Shown here: one piece after another, positions 18,298 to 27,101 of the stretch | How positions within the stretch are numbered: position 1 is the first letter of the stretch | How the letters are laid out: every line of letters starts with the position of its first letter | From: Candidatus Gastranaerophilales bacterium | Lineage (GTDB): Bacteria; Cyanobacteriota; Vampirovibrionia; Gastranaerophilales; Gastranaerophilaceae | Direction of reading: 5' to 3' | DNA length: 64,000 nucleotides | Assembly: GCA_944325885.1 (NCBI GenBank) | Contig: CALVBT010000004.1 | Span: forward strand, 62,001-126,000 | Translations under genes and position numbers: made by a program | The notes under the pieces: model-generated | Databases searched by the model: none | The model's input: the letters and a program-made list of their open reading frames with translations, nothing else | What the model was told of the DNA's origin: nothing

Positions 18298-18327
18298 TTT
18301 ACATAAGTTTACAAAACATGATATAAT
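18298..18327 (+). promoter_or_regulatory. Promoter of ftsH
   Basis: TTTACA (-35) and an extended -10 TGA-TATAAT are separated by 18 nt. The predicted start gives a short leader carrying the AGAGGAA ribosome site. Confidence 0.7.
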
Positions 18328-18367
18328 CTTATAAATAGAAGATTGAATACAATTAGAGGAAAAAATA

Positions 18368-20239
18368 ATGAATAAAAGCCAATCTACAGGAATCTGGATA
18401 GTTGTAGTGCTGCTGGTATTGTGTCTGGGTTCAATGCTGTTCCCCGGTCAAACAACCAGCACAAAGGATATTTCTTATTCTCAATTTTTATCCAAGGTAA
18501 AAAGCGGACAAATAGAATCCGTACAAATAGACAAAGATACACTGATTGCAAAACCAAAAAGCGAAAAAGCAGAAACTGTCACTACAGTGATGAACTCAAA
18601 ACATCCTGTAACAGTCCAATACAGAGTAATGGTTCCGATGAACGACCTGAGCCTGTATGAAAAACTGGAACAAAACAATGTAGACGTAAATGTTAAAAAG
18701 CCGAGTGATTCTTCACAAATGCTGGCTATTTTGTCTACTGTTCTGCCTTTGCTTTTGATAATAGGTTTTGTTGTTTTGATGGCAAAAACTCTGCAATCAG
18801 GCGGCTCTCAGGCAATGTCTTTTGGCAAAAGCAAAGCAAAACTTATGCTGGACAGCAAAGTAAAAGTAACATTCAAAGATGTTGCCGGTATTGACGAAGA
18901 AAAACAAGAACTCGAAGAAATTGTAGATTTCCTCAAAAACGGTGAAAAATATATTAAGCTCGGAGCAAAAATTCCAAAAGGTGTTTTGCTCGTAGGTGTA
19001 CCCGGTACAGGTAAAACTCTTATGGCAAAAGCCGTTGCAGGCGAAGCAGGTGTCCCCTTCTTTTCTATAAGCGGTTCTGACTTTGTAGAAATGTTTGTCG
19101 GTGTAGGTGCTTCCCGTGTAAGAGATTTGTTTGAACAGGCTAAAAAACACCAGCCCTGTATTATATTTATAGACGAAATTGATGCAGTAGGCCGTCAAAG
19201 AGGTGCCGGCATGGGCGGCGGCCACGACGAAAGAGAACAAACCCTCAACCAGCTGCTTGTTGAAATGGACGGTTTTGATGAAAACACAAACATCATCGTA
19301 ATCGCAGCAACAAACAGACCTGACATCTTGGACAACGCTCTTTTGCGTCCGGGTCGTTTTGACAGACAGATTGTTGTTCACAGACCTGATATTCTTGGCC
19401 GTGAACAAATCCTGAATGTCCATGCAAAAAACAAACCTCTGGCTGATGATGTGGATTTAAAAGTTCTTGCAAAAAGAACACCCGGCTTTACCGGTGCTGA
19501 TTTGCAGAACCTGTTGAACGAAGCAGCTCTGCTCGCAGCAAGACACAACAAAGATAAAATCGACATGCCGGATTTGGAAGAAGCAATAGACAAAGTCATA
19601 GCAGGACCTGAAAAGAAAAGCAGAATAATCTCTGATGAAGAAAAAGAAAACACAGCTTATCACGAAGTCGGCCACGCACTTCTTGCAAAACTGCTTAAAA
19701 ATACGGACCCGCTTCATAAAGTATCAATTATTCCGAGAGGTATGGCTCTGGGCGTAACAATGACCCTGCCGGAGAAAGACCACCTCACTTTGAAAAAATC
19801 ACAGCTGCTGGATAGAATAACAATGCTTCTTGGCGGACGTGTTGCGGAAGAAATTATCTACGGCCCTGATTCTATTACAACAGGCGCACAAAATGACCTC
19901 GAAAAAGTAACTGCAACAGCACGCAATATGGTTACAACTTACGGTATGTCTTTTAAAATGGGTAATATGGCATACGGCAAGAGCGAAGAACACGTATTTA
20001 TGGGCAGAGATTTCGGCCACTCAAGAGATTATTCGGAAGAAATCGCTGCTGATATTGACAGAGAAGTTAAAAAGATTGTGGACGAAAGATACAATCTCGC
20101 AAAAGAACTCTTGCTCGGCAACCGTGATATGCTCGAAATAATTGCAAAAGAACTCCTCGAGCGAGAAACTCTTGATGAAGAAGAATTTGAAGCAATTATG
20201 AAACGTGTCGAAGAATCACGCCAGCCGCATGATGTATAA
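18368..20239 (+). CDS. ftsH: ATP-dependent zinc metalloprotease FtsH
   Basis: A 623-residue membrane AAA+ protease that degrades damaged membrane and regulatory proteins. Two N-terminal transmembrane segments lie at about residues 8-25 and 119-139. Walker A GVPGTGKT is at residues 210-217, Walker B is IIFIDEID, and the second region of homology includes [21 protein letters not shown]. The zinc site HEVGH is at residues 432-436. A strong AGAGGAA Shine-Dalgarno and a good promoter precede it, and a symmetrical terminator follows. The length is normal. Confidence 0.98.
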   Translation: MNKSQSTGIWIVVVLLVLCLGSMLFPGQTTSTKDISYSQFLSKVKSGQIESVQIDKDTLIAKPKSEKAETVTTVMNSKHPVTVQYRVMVPMNDLSLYEKLEQNNVDVNVKKPSDSSQMLAILSTVLPLLLIIGFVVLMAKTLQSGGSQAMSFGKSKAKLMLDSKVKVTFKDVAGIDEEKQELEEIVDFLKNGEKYIKLGAKIPKGVLLVGVPGTGKTLMAKAVAGEAGVPFFSISGSDFVEMFVGVGASRVRDLFEQAKKHQPCIIFIDEIDAVGRQRGAGMGGGHDEREQTLNQLLVEMDGFDENTNIIVIAATNRPDILDNALLRPGRFDRQIVVHRPDILGREQILNVHAKNKPLADDVDLKVLAKRTPGFTGADLQNLLNEAALLAARHNKDKIDMPDLEEAIDKVIAGPEKKSRIISDEEKENTAYHEVGHALLAKLLKNTDPLHKVSIIPRGMALGVTMTLPEKDHLTLKKSQLLDRITMLLGGRVAEEIIYGPDSITTGAQNDLEKVTATARNMVTTYGMSFKMGNMAYGKSEEHVFMGRDFGHSRDYSEEIAADIDREVKKIVDERYNLAKELLLGNRDMLEIIAKELLERETLDEEEFEAIMKRVEESRQPHDV

Positions 20240-20267
20240 AAATTGTACAAAGTACAAATAAAAAATT

Positions 20268-20307
20268 AAAAGCCGATTTGTTCATTATTACAAATCGGCT
20301 TTTGTTT
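20268..20307. terminator. Bidirectional terminator between ftsH and the convergent small gene
   Basis: A 13-bp inverted repeat (AAAAGCCGATTTG / CAAATCGGCTTTT) with a 10-nt loop has T-rich tails on both strands. Confidence 0.9.
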
Positions 20308-20330
20308 TGAGTGTTTTTAGGTGAATGGAA

Positions 20331-20726
20331 TTACTTGCCTGTTTTTTCAGTTTTTGTTTTTGTTGTCAATGTTTTTAATTCATTTTTAAGAGCATTAACT
20401 TTTTCTTTTATGCCGTCTATAAAAGCATCTTTGAAAAATTTAGCTTCTTTTTTAGTATATTTTTCGCCAAAAGCTTCTTTTTGTGTTTTCAGAGTTTCTT
20501 TTAAACCTTTGTTCAAAACCTTATAACTTGCAAAAAATTCTTTTGTCCAAACATAAGCTCTTTTAAAAATATTTTTTGAATACGGAGCGGCTTTTGTTTC
20601 GATATCATGCATTACCTTAAAAGTATCTGATGCATTTTTTAAATCAATTTTGTTTTTTGCAGCTTGCTTTACAGTACTGCGGGCAACTTTTGTCATAGAT
20701 GCAGCTAATCTTGTAATTTGAAACAT
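20331..20726 (-). CDS. Hypothetical basic helical protein, 131 residues
   Basis: The ATG at 20726 is chosen because AAAGGA lies 9 nt upstream; a longer frame to 20879 would add a hydrophobic stretch encoded by intergenic-looking DNA. The protein (MFQITRLAASMTKV...) is very rich in Lys and Ala, lacks Cys and Pro-rich parts, and probably forms amphipathic helices. It has no recognised family. It shares the bidirectional terminator with ftsH and is divergent from miaB. Confidence 0.65.
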   Translation of the reverse strand: MFQITRLAASMTKVARSTVKQAAKNKIDLKNASDTFKVMHDIETKAAPYSKNIFKRAYVWTKEFFASYKVLNKGLKETLKTQKEAFGEKYTKKEAKFFKDAFIDGIKEKVNALKNELKTLTTKTKTEKTGK

Positions 20727-20880
20727 TATACTAAATCCTTTCTTCCTTATGGTATGGTAAACACTAAAAAGAGGATGAAGAAACAAAATTGCCACAAACA
20801 AATAATTTGTTAAAATTTTGTTACATTTTAACAAAAATAATCTCTGATTCTGTCGACTATGTGAAAAATTTTGTTTCACC

Positions 20881-20886
20881 TATAAT
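20881..20886 (+). promoter_or_regulatory. -10 box directly upstream of miaB
   Basis: A perfect TATAAT ends 6 nt before the ATG of miaB. There is no Shine-Dalgarno in between, so a leaderless transcript is likely. The -35 region is weak. Confidence 0.5.
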
Positions 20887-20892
20887 TTTTTT

Positions 20893-22290
20893 ATGGAAAA
20901 TAAAAATTTTAATAAAAAAGTTTATATCGAAACAATGGGCTGTCAGATGAACAAATCTGACACAGAGCGAATCCTCGGTATGCTATCTCATTTTGGTTAT
21001 GAGGAAACACAAGAACCCAAAGAAGCTGATTTGCTCATGGTAAACACCTGCTCAATCCGCCAGCTTTCTGCGGACAAAGCTTACAGCCTTGTCGGTGTAT
21101 GGGGAAAATGGAAAGACGAAGAGCGCAAAAAAGAACAGCAGGGCAAACCTTTTAGAGAAATAAAAGTCGCCTTTTGCGGATGTGTTGCCCAGCAGGACAA
21201 AGAAAAACTGCTGAAACGTTTTCCGTACGTAGATTTAGTTTTTGGAACAAACAATGTTTATGAGCTTCCTGACTTAATAAAAAGAATTAACGAAGGTGAA
21301 AGAGTCTGCGCAACAAACGAAACTCCGAAAAAATTCACAGACGGTGAAGAAGAAGCAAAATATGAAATCAAACGTGCAAAAAGCTTTAATGCATGGATTC
21401 CGATTATGGAAGGCTGCAACAATTTTTGTACCTATTGCATAGTTCCATTTACAAGAGGAAGAGAAAGAAGCCGAAAACCGTCAGAAATACTGGAAGAAGC
21501 AAAAAAAGCCATACAGGAAGGATTTAAAGAAATCACCCTTCTGGGGCAAAACGTAGACAGCTACGGCAAAAATCTTGATGCACAAAAAGATTACGACGGC
21601 AGACCGGTTACGCTGGCTAACCTGCTTCGTGACTTGAACAAAATCGACGGCAAGTTTAGAATCCGCTTTGTAACATCTTATCCGACGGACATCTCAGATG
21701 ACCTGATAAAAGCCGTCAAAGAATGCGACAAGGTTTGTGAATTTTTCCACATTCCCATGCAGTCAGGCAACTCAAAAGTTCTGAAAGAAATGAACAGAAG
21801 ATACAACAGAGAAGAATACGGAGCAATAGTTAAAAAAATCCGTGACACTTTTGAAGATGTTGCTATCACTTCTGATTTTATTGCCGGTTTCCCCGGAGAA
21901 ACAGAAGAAGAGTTTTTGGATACACTGAGCGCAATAGATGAGTTTGAACTTGACTATTCAAACACTGCAGCATACTCGCCACGTGTAAAAACAAAAGCAG
22001 CAAAATGGACAGAAAAATTTATTGACGAAGAAACAAAATCCGAAAGACTCTCAAGATTGAACGAAAAAAACAGAGAGGCCTGCTTAAAATCCAACAAAAA
22101 ATGCATAGGCAAAACCTTTGAGATACTTGTCGAGTCTTATGAAGACAAAGACGGAAAAATTATCCTCGCCGGCCGTGCGCCAAACAACAAAATAGTCCAT
22201 TTTGAAGGGGACAAAAATCTCGTCGGAACATTCTGCAATGTAGAAATTACAGGAGCCAGCACATGGCATCTTCGAGGTAAATTATCATAG
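20893..22290 (+). CDS. miaB: tRNA-2-methylthio-N6-dimethylallyladenosine synthase
   Basis: A 465-residue radical SAM methylthiotransferase that modifies i6A37 of tRNAs reading UNN codons. The N-terminal UPF0004 domain holds three Cys of the auxiliary 4Fe-4S cluster (GCQMNKSD, NTCSIR, FCGCVAQ). The radical SAM motif CNNFCTYC follows and continues into IVPFTRGRERSR, then a C-terminal TRAM domain. The length fits. A possible leaderless start is discussed separately. The downstream exported protein starts at a GTG overlapping the stop codon by one base. Confidence 0.96.
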   Translation: MENKNFNKKVYIETMGCQMNKSDTERILGMLSHFGYEETQEPKEADLLMVNTCSIRQLSADKAYSLVGVWGKWKDEERKKEQQGKPFREIKVAFCGCVAQQDKEKLLKRFPYVDLVFGTNNVYELPDLIKRINEGERVCATNETPKKFTDGEEEAKYEIKRAKSFNAWIPIMEGCNNFCTYCIVPFTRGRERSRKPSEILEEAKKAIQEGFKEITLLGQNVDSYGKNLDAQKDYDGRPVTLANLLRDLNKIDGKFRIRFVTSYPTDISDDLIKAVKECDKVCEFFHIPMQSGNSKVLKEMNRRYNREEYGAIVKKIRDTFEDVAITSDFIAGFPGETEEEFLDTLSAIDEFELDYSNTAAYSPRVKTKAAKWTEKFIDEETKSERLSRLNEKNREACLKSNKKCIGKTFEILVESYEDKDGKIILAGRAPNNKIVHFEGDKNLVGTFCNVEITGASTWHLRGKLS

Positions 22291-22742
22291 TGAAAAAATT
22301 ATCAAAAATTTTAATATTAACGGTTATTTTTTGCATAATGCAGCCTGCCTTTGCTCTAAAAGTAAAGAATCCAATGATATGGGGGCAAAAAGAGCCTGTG
22401 AGATTTGTATCCATTGATGATGTTCTGGATTTTAACGTTGTGTACAAACACAATCTCACACCTGTTTATATGCCCAATCTCATTTGCCACGAATTTACAA
22501 GAAGCTATACCCTGAAAAGCACAACAGGCCAGACCTATGTAAGACACAGACAAAGAACAGTGCGCATTACTGACAAACCTTCTTTGTATGTAAAAAAACT
22601 GATGAAAGAAAATGAAGGCAACATCTATCTTGCACCGCAGGGCTACGGGCTTTTTGGCGGACTTGTCGGAGATGTTTATATCGGAGATGAAAGCCTGAGC
22701 AAACATTTGATAGAAAAAGGTTATTGCGATTACGTTCAATAA
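22290..22742 (+). CDS. Exported protein with SNase-like C-terminal half
   Basis: A 150-residue protein starting with GTG, which overlaps the miaB stop codon by one base. Residues 1-22 form a clear signal peptide (basic KKLSK, hydrophobic ILILTVIFCIM, then AFA before the mature part). The C-terminal part (NIYLAPQGYGLFGGLVGDVYIG, then a helix ending KGYCDYV) resembles the last third of staphylococcal-nuclease-like domains, where a product strand is followed by a helix ending in GxAWV. The catalytic Arg/Asp/Glu set of active nucleases is not evident, so activity is doubtful. It is probably periplasmic or secreted. Confidence 0.65.
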   Translation: MKKLSKILILTVIFCIMQPAFALKVKNPMIWGQKEPVRFVSIDDVLDFNVVYKHNLTPVYMPNLICHEFTRSYTLKSTTGQTYVRHRQRTVRITDKPSLYVKKLMKENEGNIYLAPQGYGLFGGLVGDVYIGDESLSKHLIEKGYCDYVQ

Positions 22743-22765
22743 ACTATATAATTTAATTGAACGTA
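22731..22765. promoter_or_regulatory. Palindrome around a -10 box upstream of dapA
   Basis: Perfect 10-bp arms TACGTTCAAT (22731-22740) and ATTGAACGTA (22756-22765) flank 15 nt that contain TATAAT (22747-22752). The left arm overlaps the stop codon of the exported protein. No T tract follows, so a protein-binding operator is more likely than a terminator. Confidence 0.5.
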
Positions 22766-22806
22766 AAATGCTCGGACTATTACAAATTCAAGGAGAAATT
22801 TAATTT

Positions 22807-23694
22807 ATGGCTATGCGGTTTGATGCGGGTGAAATTATTACGGCAATGATTACGCCGATGGATAAAGACAGAAAAGTTGATTATAATGCGCTTGAAAAAC
22901 TCGTAGAACACCTTATTGCCACAGGGACAGAAAGTATCCTAGTTGCTGGTACAACAGGAGAATCTCCGACTCTTACTCACGATGAAGAAGTCGAAATTTT
23001 CAATTTTGTAAAAAAAGTAACAGCAGGCCGTGCAAAACTTATCATGGGTGCAGGTTCAAACTGTACTGCAACAGCCGTAATGGCTACTAACAATGCAAAA
23101 GAATGCGGCGCAGATGCCGTTCTTTCTGTTGTTCCTTATTACAACAAACCCTCTCAAAAAGGGCTGATTGAACATTTTTCAACTATCGCAAAATCAACTG
23201 ATTTGCCGGTGCTTTTATACAATATTCCGGGCAGAACAGGTATAACTATGAAACCTGAAACAATTGCACAGCTCGCAGAAGAAAATAAAAACATCTTTGC
23301 AGTAAAACAAAGTATCGCTGATATGGATATGATTACCGAAACAAGAAGACTCTGTCCGGATGATTTCTTGATTTATTCAGGTGATGACAGCCTCACTTTG
23401 CCAATGGTTTCTGTTGGTGCTTACGGTGTAATTTCTGTTGCTTCTCACATTATAGGCAAACAAATGCACGAAATGCTCAATCTGTACAAATCAGGAAAAG
23501 TCGCAGAAGCCACAAAAATGCATTTAAAATTATATCCTCTGTTCAAAAAGATTTTTATGGCACCGAACCCTGTTCCTGTTAAAGAATGCCTCAAAAAAAT
23601 GGGCATAATCGAAAATTATGTAAGACGTCCGCTCGTTGAACTCGATGAACAGGAAAGAAAAGAGCTTTATTCAGTGCTGGAGCAGTACATTTAA
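22807..23694 (+). CDS. dapA: 4-hydroxy-tetrahydrodipicolinate synthase
   Basis: A 295-residue TIM-barrel lyase that condenses pyruvate with aspartate semialdehyde, the first step of the lysine/diaminopimelate branch. Visible signatures are GTTGESPTLTHDE near residue 46, YYNKPSQKGL, LLYNIPGRTG with the catalytic Tyr, and FAVKQS with the Schiff-base Lys. An AAGGAG Shine-Dalgarno lies 11 nt before the ATG. It is separated from the upstream gene by a palindrome-flanked promoter. The length is typical. Confidence 0.96.
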   Translation: MAMRFDAGEIITAMITPMDKDRKVDYNALEKLVEHLIATGTESILVAGTTGESPTLTHDEEVEIFNFVKKVTAGRAKLIMGAGSNCTATAVMATNNAKECGADAVLSVVPYYNKPSQKGLIEHFSTIAKSTDLPVLLYNIPGRTGITMKPETIAQLAEENKNIFAVKQSIADMDMITETRRLCPDDFLIYSGDDSLTLPMVSVGAYGVISVASHIIGKQMHEMLNLYKSGKVAEATKMHLKLYPLFKKIFMAPNPVPVKECLKKMGIIENYVRRPLVELDEQERKELYSVLEQYI

Positions 23695-23708
23695 TTTTTT
23701 GTTTATTG

Positions 23709-23714
23709 TAAAAT
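23709..23714 (+). promoter_or_regulatory. -10-like box directly upstream of the HAD phosphatase
   Basis: TAAAAT ends 7 nt before the ATG, without a Shine-Dalgarno; same geometry as at miaB, rsgA and recF. Confidence 0.4.
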
Positions 23715-23721
23715 TTTTAGT

Positions 23722-24384
23722 ATGAAAAATTTACAGTTCTTTTGTGATTTTGACGGAACAATTACAAAAGAAGATACACTAAACAAATTTCTACGGATTT
23801 ACGCTTTTGATTTATGGTTGGAAGTTGAACAAAAGTGGCTCGACGGAAAAATCGGGTCAAAGCAGTGCATTGAAGAACAAATGCAGCTCTTCCCTCCAAT
23901 GAATCAAAAAACAATAGATGAGTTTGGTGATTCAATAGAAATAGACGAAACTTTTCCCGATTTTTTAAAATATCTGGAATCCGAAAATATTGATTTTACC
24001 ATTGTATCTGACGGGTTTGATTTTTTTATAGAAAGAATTCTCAAAAAAAACAACATAAAAAATGTAAGAGTTTTTTCTAACAAACTTGAGTTTGAAAACG
24101 GAAAATTCAAAACATATTTTCCATACTCTTATGACGCCTGCAAACGAAAATCAGGCGTGTGCAAATGTAATGTTTTAAATTTAAACAGAATTGTTACAAA
24201 ACCCGTAATGTACGCAGGGGACGGGATGTCAGACTTTTGCGTCAGCGACAAAGTTGATGTTTTGTTTGCCAAAGGGTCTTTGTTGGAGTATTGTAAAAAT
24301 ACTAAAATTAATAGAGGGAATGGTTTTGACCTTGTCGGTTTTAAGACATTTGAGGAAATAAAAAATTATATAGAAAATTTTTAA
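23722..24384 (+). CDS. HAD-superfamily phosphatase (MtnX/phosphoserine-phosphatase-like)
   Basis: A 220-residue HAD phosphatase of subfamily IB. Motif I is FCDFDGTIT (nucleophile Asp near residue 9), motif II is TIVSDGFDFF, and motif III/IV is YAGDGMSDFC. This pattern is shared by MtnX-like and phosphoserine phosphatase-like enzymes; the substrate cannot be decided from sequence alone. There is no Shine-Dalgarno, and the start codon may coincide with the transcription start. The class III aminotransferase follows 13 nt later. Confidence 0.85.
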   Translation: MKNLQFFCDFDGTITKEDTLNKFLRIYAFDLWLEVEQKWLDGKIGSKQCIEEQMQLFPPMNQKTIDEFGDSIEIDETFPDFLKYLESENIDFTIVSDGFDFFIERILKKNNIKNVRVFSNKLEFENGKFKTYFPYSYDACKRKSGVCKCNVLNLNRIVTKPVMYAGDGMSDFCVSDKVDVLFAKGSLLEYCKNTKINRGNGFDLVGFKTFEEIKNYIENF

Positions 24385-24397
24385 AAAGGAGAAAGAA

Positions 24398-25801
24398 ATG
24401 CTAGGTACAACAATGAAGCTTTCTGATGAAGAAATTAAAGCAATAGACAAAGAGTATTGCTCATGGGGTGATACAGTCCACTACCACGATGAACAAACAA
24501 TTTTCAGAAACTGTGAAGGCTCCTACATGTACGACAGCAAAGACACTCCTTATCTGGATTTGCAGATGTGGTACTCCAGCTGCAACCTCGGCTACAAAAA
24601 CAAAAGAGTGCTGAATGCAGTTCTTGACCAGTACCAGACAATGCCTCAAATTTCTTCAAGATTTGTTTATGATTACAAAGCTCTGCTTGCAGAAAAAATA
24701 GCAAAAGCAAACATCGACAGATACGGCATAAAAGGCCGTGTACAATTCAACGTTGGCGGCGCACAGGTCAACGAAGATATGCTCAAATTAATCAGAAACT
24801 ATACCAAAAAACCGAGAATGTTTGCTTTTATGGGCGGCTACCACGGCAGAACAATCGGCACCACTGCTGTAACTTCCAGCTACAGATACAGAGAGCATTT
24901 CGGCCACATTTCCGACACAGCTCATTTTGTTCCGTTCCCGTATTGTTTCAGATGTCCTTATGACAAAAAATGCGAATCCTGCAATATGTACTGCGTAAAA
25001 CAGTTCGCAAAACTGTTCGAAAGTGAATACAACGGTGTCTATGACCCGAAAACAAAAGACTGCGAATTCGGCGGATTTATTGCAGAGCCGCTTTTGGGTA
25101 CAGGCGGTTATATTGTTCCGCCAAAAGGATATTTTAAAGAATTGAAAAAAGTTCTTGATGAATACAATATCCTCTTTATGGCAGACGAAGTCCAGATGGG
25201 CTGCTTTAGAACAGGAAAACTCTGGGCAATGGAACACTTTGATGTAAAACCGGATGCAATGACCTTTGCAAAATCAATCACAAACGGTATGAATCCGCTC
25301 GCCGGTATGTGGGCAAAAGAAGAACTCATTAACCCTAAAGTCTTCCCTGCAGGAAGAACTCACTCAACCTATGCGGCAAATCCGATAGGTACACGTGCGG
25401 GTTATGAAGTTATGAGTATTTTTGAAGAAGAAAGAAAAGAACTCGAAACAGAAATCGCACGCAAAGGTAAAAAATTCCTCGACGGATTAAAAGTTCTCGA
25501 AAAGAAATACAAAAACATCGGTACAGTAAACGGTCTTGGTTTTGCGTTGAGCGTAGAAGTAACAGAAGCTGACGGCTACACTCCGGCAAGAGAACTCTGT
25601 GACGAAATTATCGAAGCAGGCCTCAAGGGCAATCTGTCTTACAAAGGCAAACGCTGCGGTTTGATTCTCAACAACGGCGGATATTACAAAAACATTATTA
25701 CTCTTGTTCCTCAGCTGTATATTTCTGATGAAGAAATAGATATGGCACTGGAACTTATGGATCAGTTGTTTGATATTTATATGGAAAAGACAGCCGGTTA
25801 A
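24398..25801 (+). CDS. Class III PLP-dependent aminotransferase
   Basis: A 467-residue fold-type I aminotransferase of the acetylornithine/4-aminobutyrate type. Signatures include GGAQVNEDMLKLIRNYT (substrate and PLP region), MADEVQMGCFRTGKLWAMEH, and FAKSITNGM with the Schiff-base Lys at residue 292. A Cys-rich insertion (CFRCPYDKKCESCNMYC) is found in many GABA/ornithine-type members. The substrate is not resolved. A good AAGGAG Shine-Dalgarno precedes the ATG. It is followed closely by an alpha/beta hydrolase. Confidence 0.88.
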   Translation: MLGTTMKLSDEEIKAIDKEYCSWGDTVHYHDEQTIFRNCEGSYMYDSKDTPYLDLQMWYSSCNLGYKNKRVLNAVLDQYQTMPQISSRFVYDYKALLAEKIAKANIDRYGIKGRVQFNVGGAQVNEDMLKLIRNYTKKPRMFAFMGGYHGRTIGTTAVTSSYRYREHFGHISDTAHFVPFPYCFRCPYDKKCESCNMYCVKQFAKLFESEYNGVYDPKTKDCEFGGFIAEPLLGTGGYIVPPKGYFKELKKVLDEYNILFMADEVQMGCFRTGKLWAMEHFDVKPDAMTFAKSITNGMNPLAGMWAKEELINPKVFPAGRTHSTYAANPIGTRAGYEVMSIFEEERKELETEIARKGKKFLDGLKVLEKKYKNIGTVNGLGFALSVEVTEADGYTPARELCDEIIEAGLKGNLSYKGKRCGLILNNGGYYKNIITLVPQLYISDEEIDMALELMDQLFDIYMEKTAG

Positions 25802-25818
25802 TTCCACATGCCGGATAG

Positions 25819-26700
25819 TTGGACAGGAAAAGACCCTTGGGTAAAAGTTTAGACTTTGAGTTTGTACATGATAATAAATGTAAAAGAGCAGTCCTGCTTT
25901 TTCACGGAATGACAGGCAGCCCTTATGAAATGAAAAAAATGGGCAAAGCTCTTTATGATGCAGACTTTGATGTCTTTTGCTACTGCCTGCCCGGACACGG
26001 CACAAGTCCCATAAATATAAAAACAGTACGCTGGGAAGACTGGTACACAGATTCGACCATGCATTACCGCAATCTTACACAGGAGTATGAAGAAGTATAC
26101 CTCGGCGGTTTGTGTATGGGTGCAGTGCTTGCACTGGCTATTGCCAGCGAATACAGAGAAGTAAGAGGAATCTTATCCCTTTCAACGACCCTGTTTTTAG
26201 ACGGGTGGACTATCCCGTGGTATAATTTTTTGATGCCTGTCGGGGTACATACTATTTTGAGGTATTATTATTCTTTTCCGGAAAGAGAACCTTACGGGCT
26301 TAAAAATGAAGTATTAAGAAAAAAAATTGCTGCACTGCAAAAACGCAACACAGAAGCACTGGACAACTACCCGATGTCGTGCATTTATGAACTTTTAAAA
26401 CTTTCAAAATGGGCGCAAAAAAATATGTTCAAAGTTCAGGCACCTGTTTTGTTAATACATGCAAAAGAGGATGACCTAACAAGCCCCAAAAGTGCAGAAT
26501 TTGTTTACAAACATATCGGCTCAAAAATAAAAAAATATATCCGTCTGGAAAACAGCTACCATCTTGTTGTTATGGATAATGAAAGAGATTTTGTTTTTGA
26601 ACAATCAATAGAATTTTTAAACAGCCTTTCGGCATACGGGCCAAAAATATCAAAACAACCGCCTGTGGAAGACGATTTAGCAGAAACGGCAGGTGTGTAA
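25819..26700 (+). CDS. Alpha/beta hydrolase with Cys in the nucleophile position
   Basis: A 293-residue esterase/lipase-like hydrolase. The oxyanion region is LLFHGMTGSP; the nucleophile elbow reads GLCMG with Cys99 where Ser is usual, as in dienelactone hydrolases. The acid is likely in DD at 218-219 and the His is His248 (NSYHLVVM). The start given is a TTG without a Shine-Dalgarno; an ATG at 25808 in another frame encodes a plausible N-terminus that stops after 14 codons, so a frameshift near the start is possible. It follows the aminotransferase and is followed one base later by a small membrane protein. Confidence 0.8.
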   Translation: MDRKRPLGKSLDFEFVHDNKCKRAVLLFHGMTGSPYEMKKMGKALYDADFDVFCYCLPGHGTSPINIKTVRWEDWYTDSTMHYRNLTQEYEEVYLGGLCMGAVLALAIASEYREVRGILSLSTTLFLDGWTIPWYNFLMPVGVHTILRYYYSFPEREPYGLKNEVLRKKIAALQKRNTEALDNYPMSCIYELLKLSKWAQKNMFKVQAPVLLIHAKEDDLTSPKSAEFVYKHIGSKIKKYIRLENSYHLVVMDNERDFVFEQSIEFLNSLSAYGPKISKQPPVEDDLAETAGV

Positions 26701-26701
26701 A

Positions 26702-27085
26702 ATGATAGATACAACATTGATATTAAAAATTTTCCACAGACTGCCCCTGTCACTGATTTCGATAATTGTAACAAACACATTGTTGATTTTCGGTTTTGTG
26801 ATAGGAAAAATTGTCCTGTACAAATTTGAAGATGCAATAAAATTCTTTGCGTATTTTTCTGTGTTGATGTGCGCATTATTTGTATTGTATTTTATATCTA
26901 TTCTGTGGTTTTCTGCAGGAAGTCTGTATAGAGGCAACACTGTTTATGCGGCGATTTTCCCGATATTTTTATTCTTACCGTTTTTTATCGGACATTTTGC
27001 CACTTATGAAAAAGTTCACTTATATACAAATATTCAGATTTTAACACTGGTAATCAGCCTTTTATTAGCACTGTCTTTTATATAA
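26702..27085 (+). CDS. Small integral membrane protein, four predicted helices
   Basis: A 127-residue protein beginning at the ATG just after the hydrolase stop codon, so translation is probably coupled. Four hydrophobic segments are apparent (about residues 15-35, 45-70, 80-97 and 107-127) with short loops. No motif is recognisable. Its position between the hydrolase and bioF suggests one transcript, but does not define a role. Confidence 0.7.
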   Translation: MIDTTLILKIFHRLPLSLISIIVTNTLLIFGFVIGKIVLYKFEDAIKFFAYFSVLMCALFVLYFISILWFSAGSLYRGNTVYAAIFPIFLFLPFFIGHFATYEKVHLYTNIQILTLVISLLLALSFI

Positions 27086-27101
27086 TACATAGGGAATTAA
27101 T

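Noticed and set aside
18797-19423. 208-codon open frame on the minus strand inside ftsH
   Set aside because: It is antisense to the AAA+ core of FtsH, is rich in Cys/Phe/Tyr as expected from the complementary codons, and has no ribosome site.
24788-25237. 149-codon minus-strand frame inside the class III aminotransferase
   Set aside because: Shadow of a strong gene; composition typical of antisense frames.
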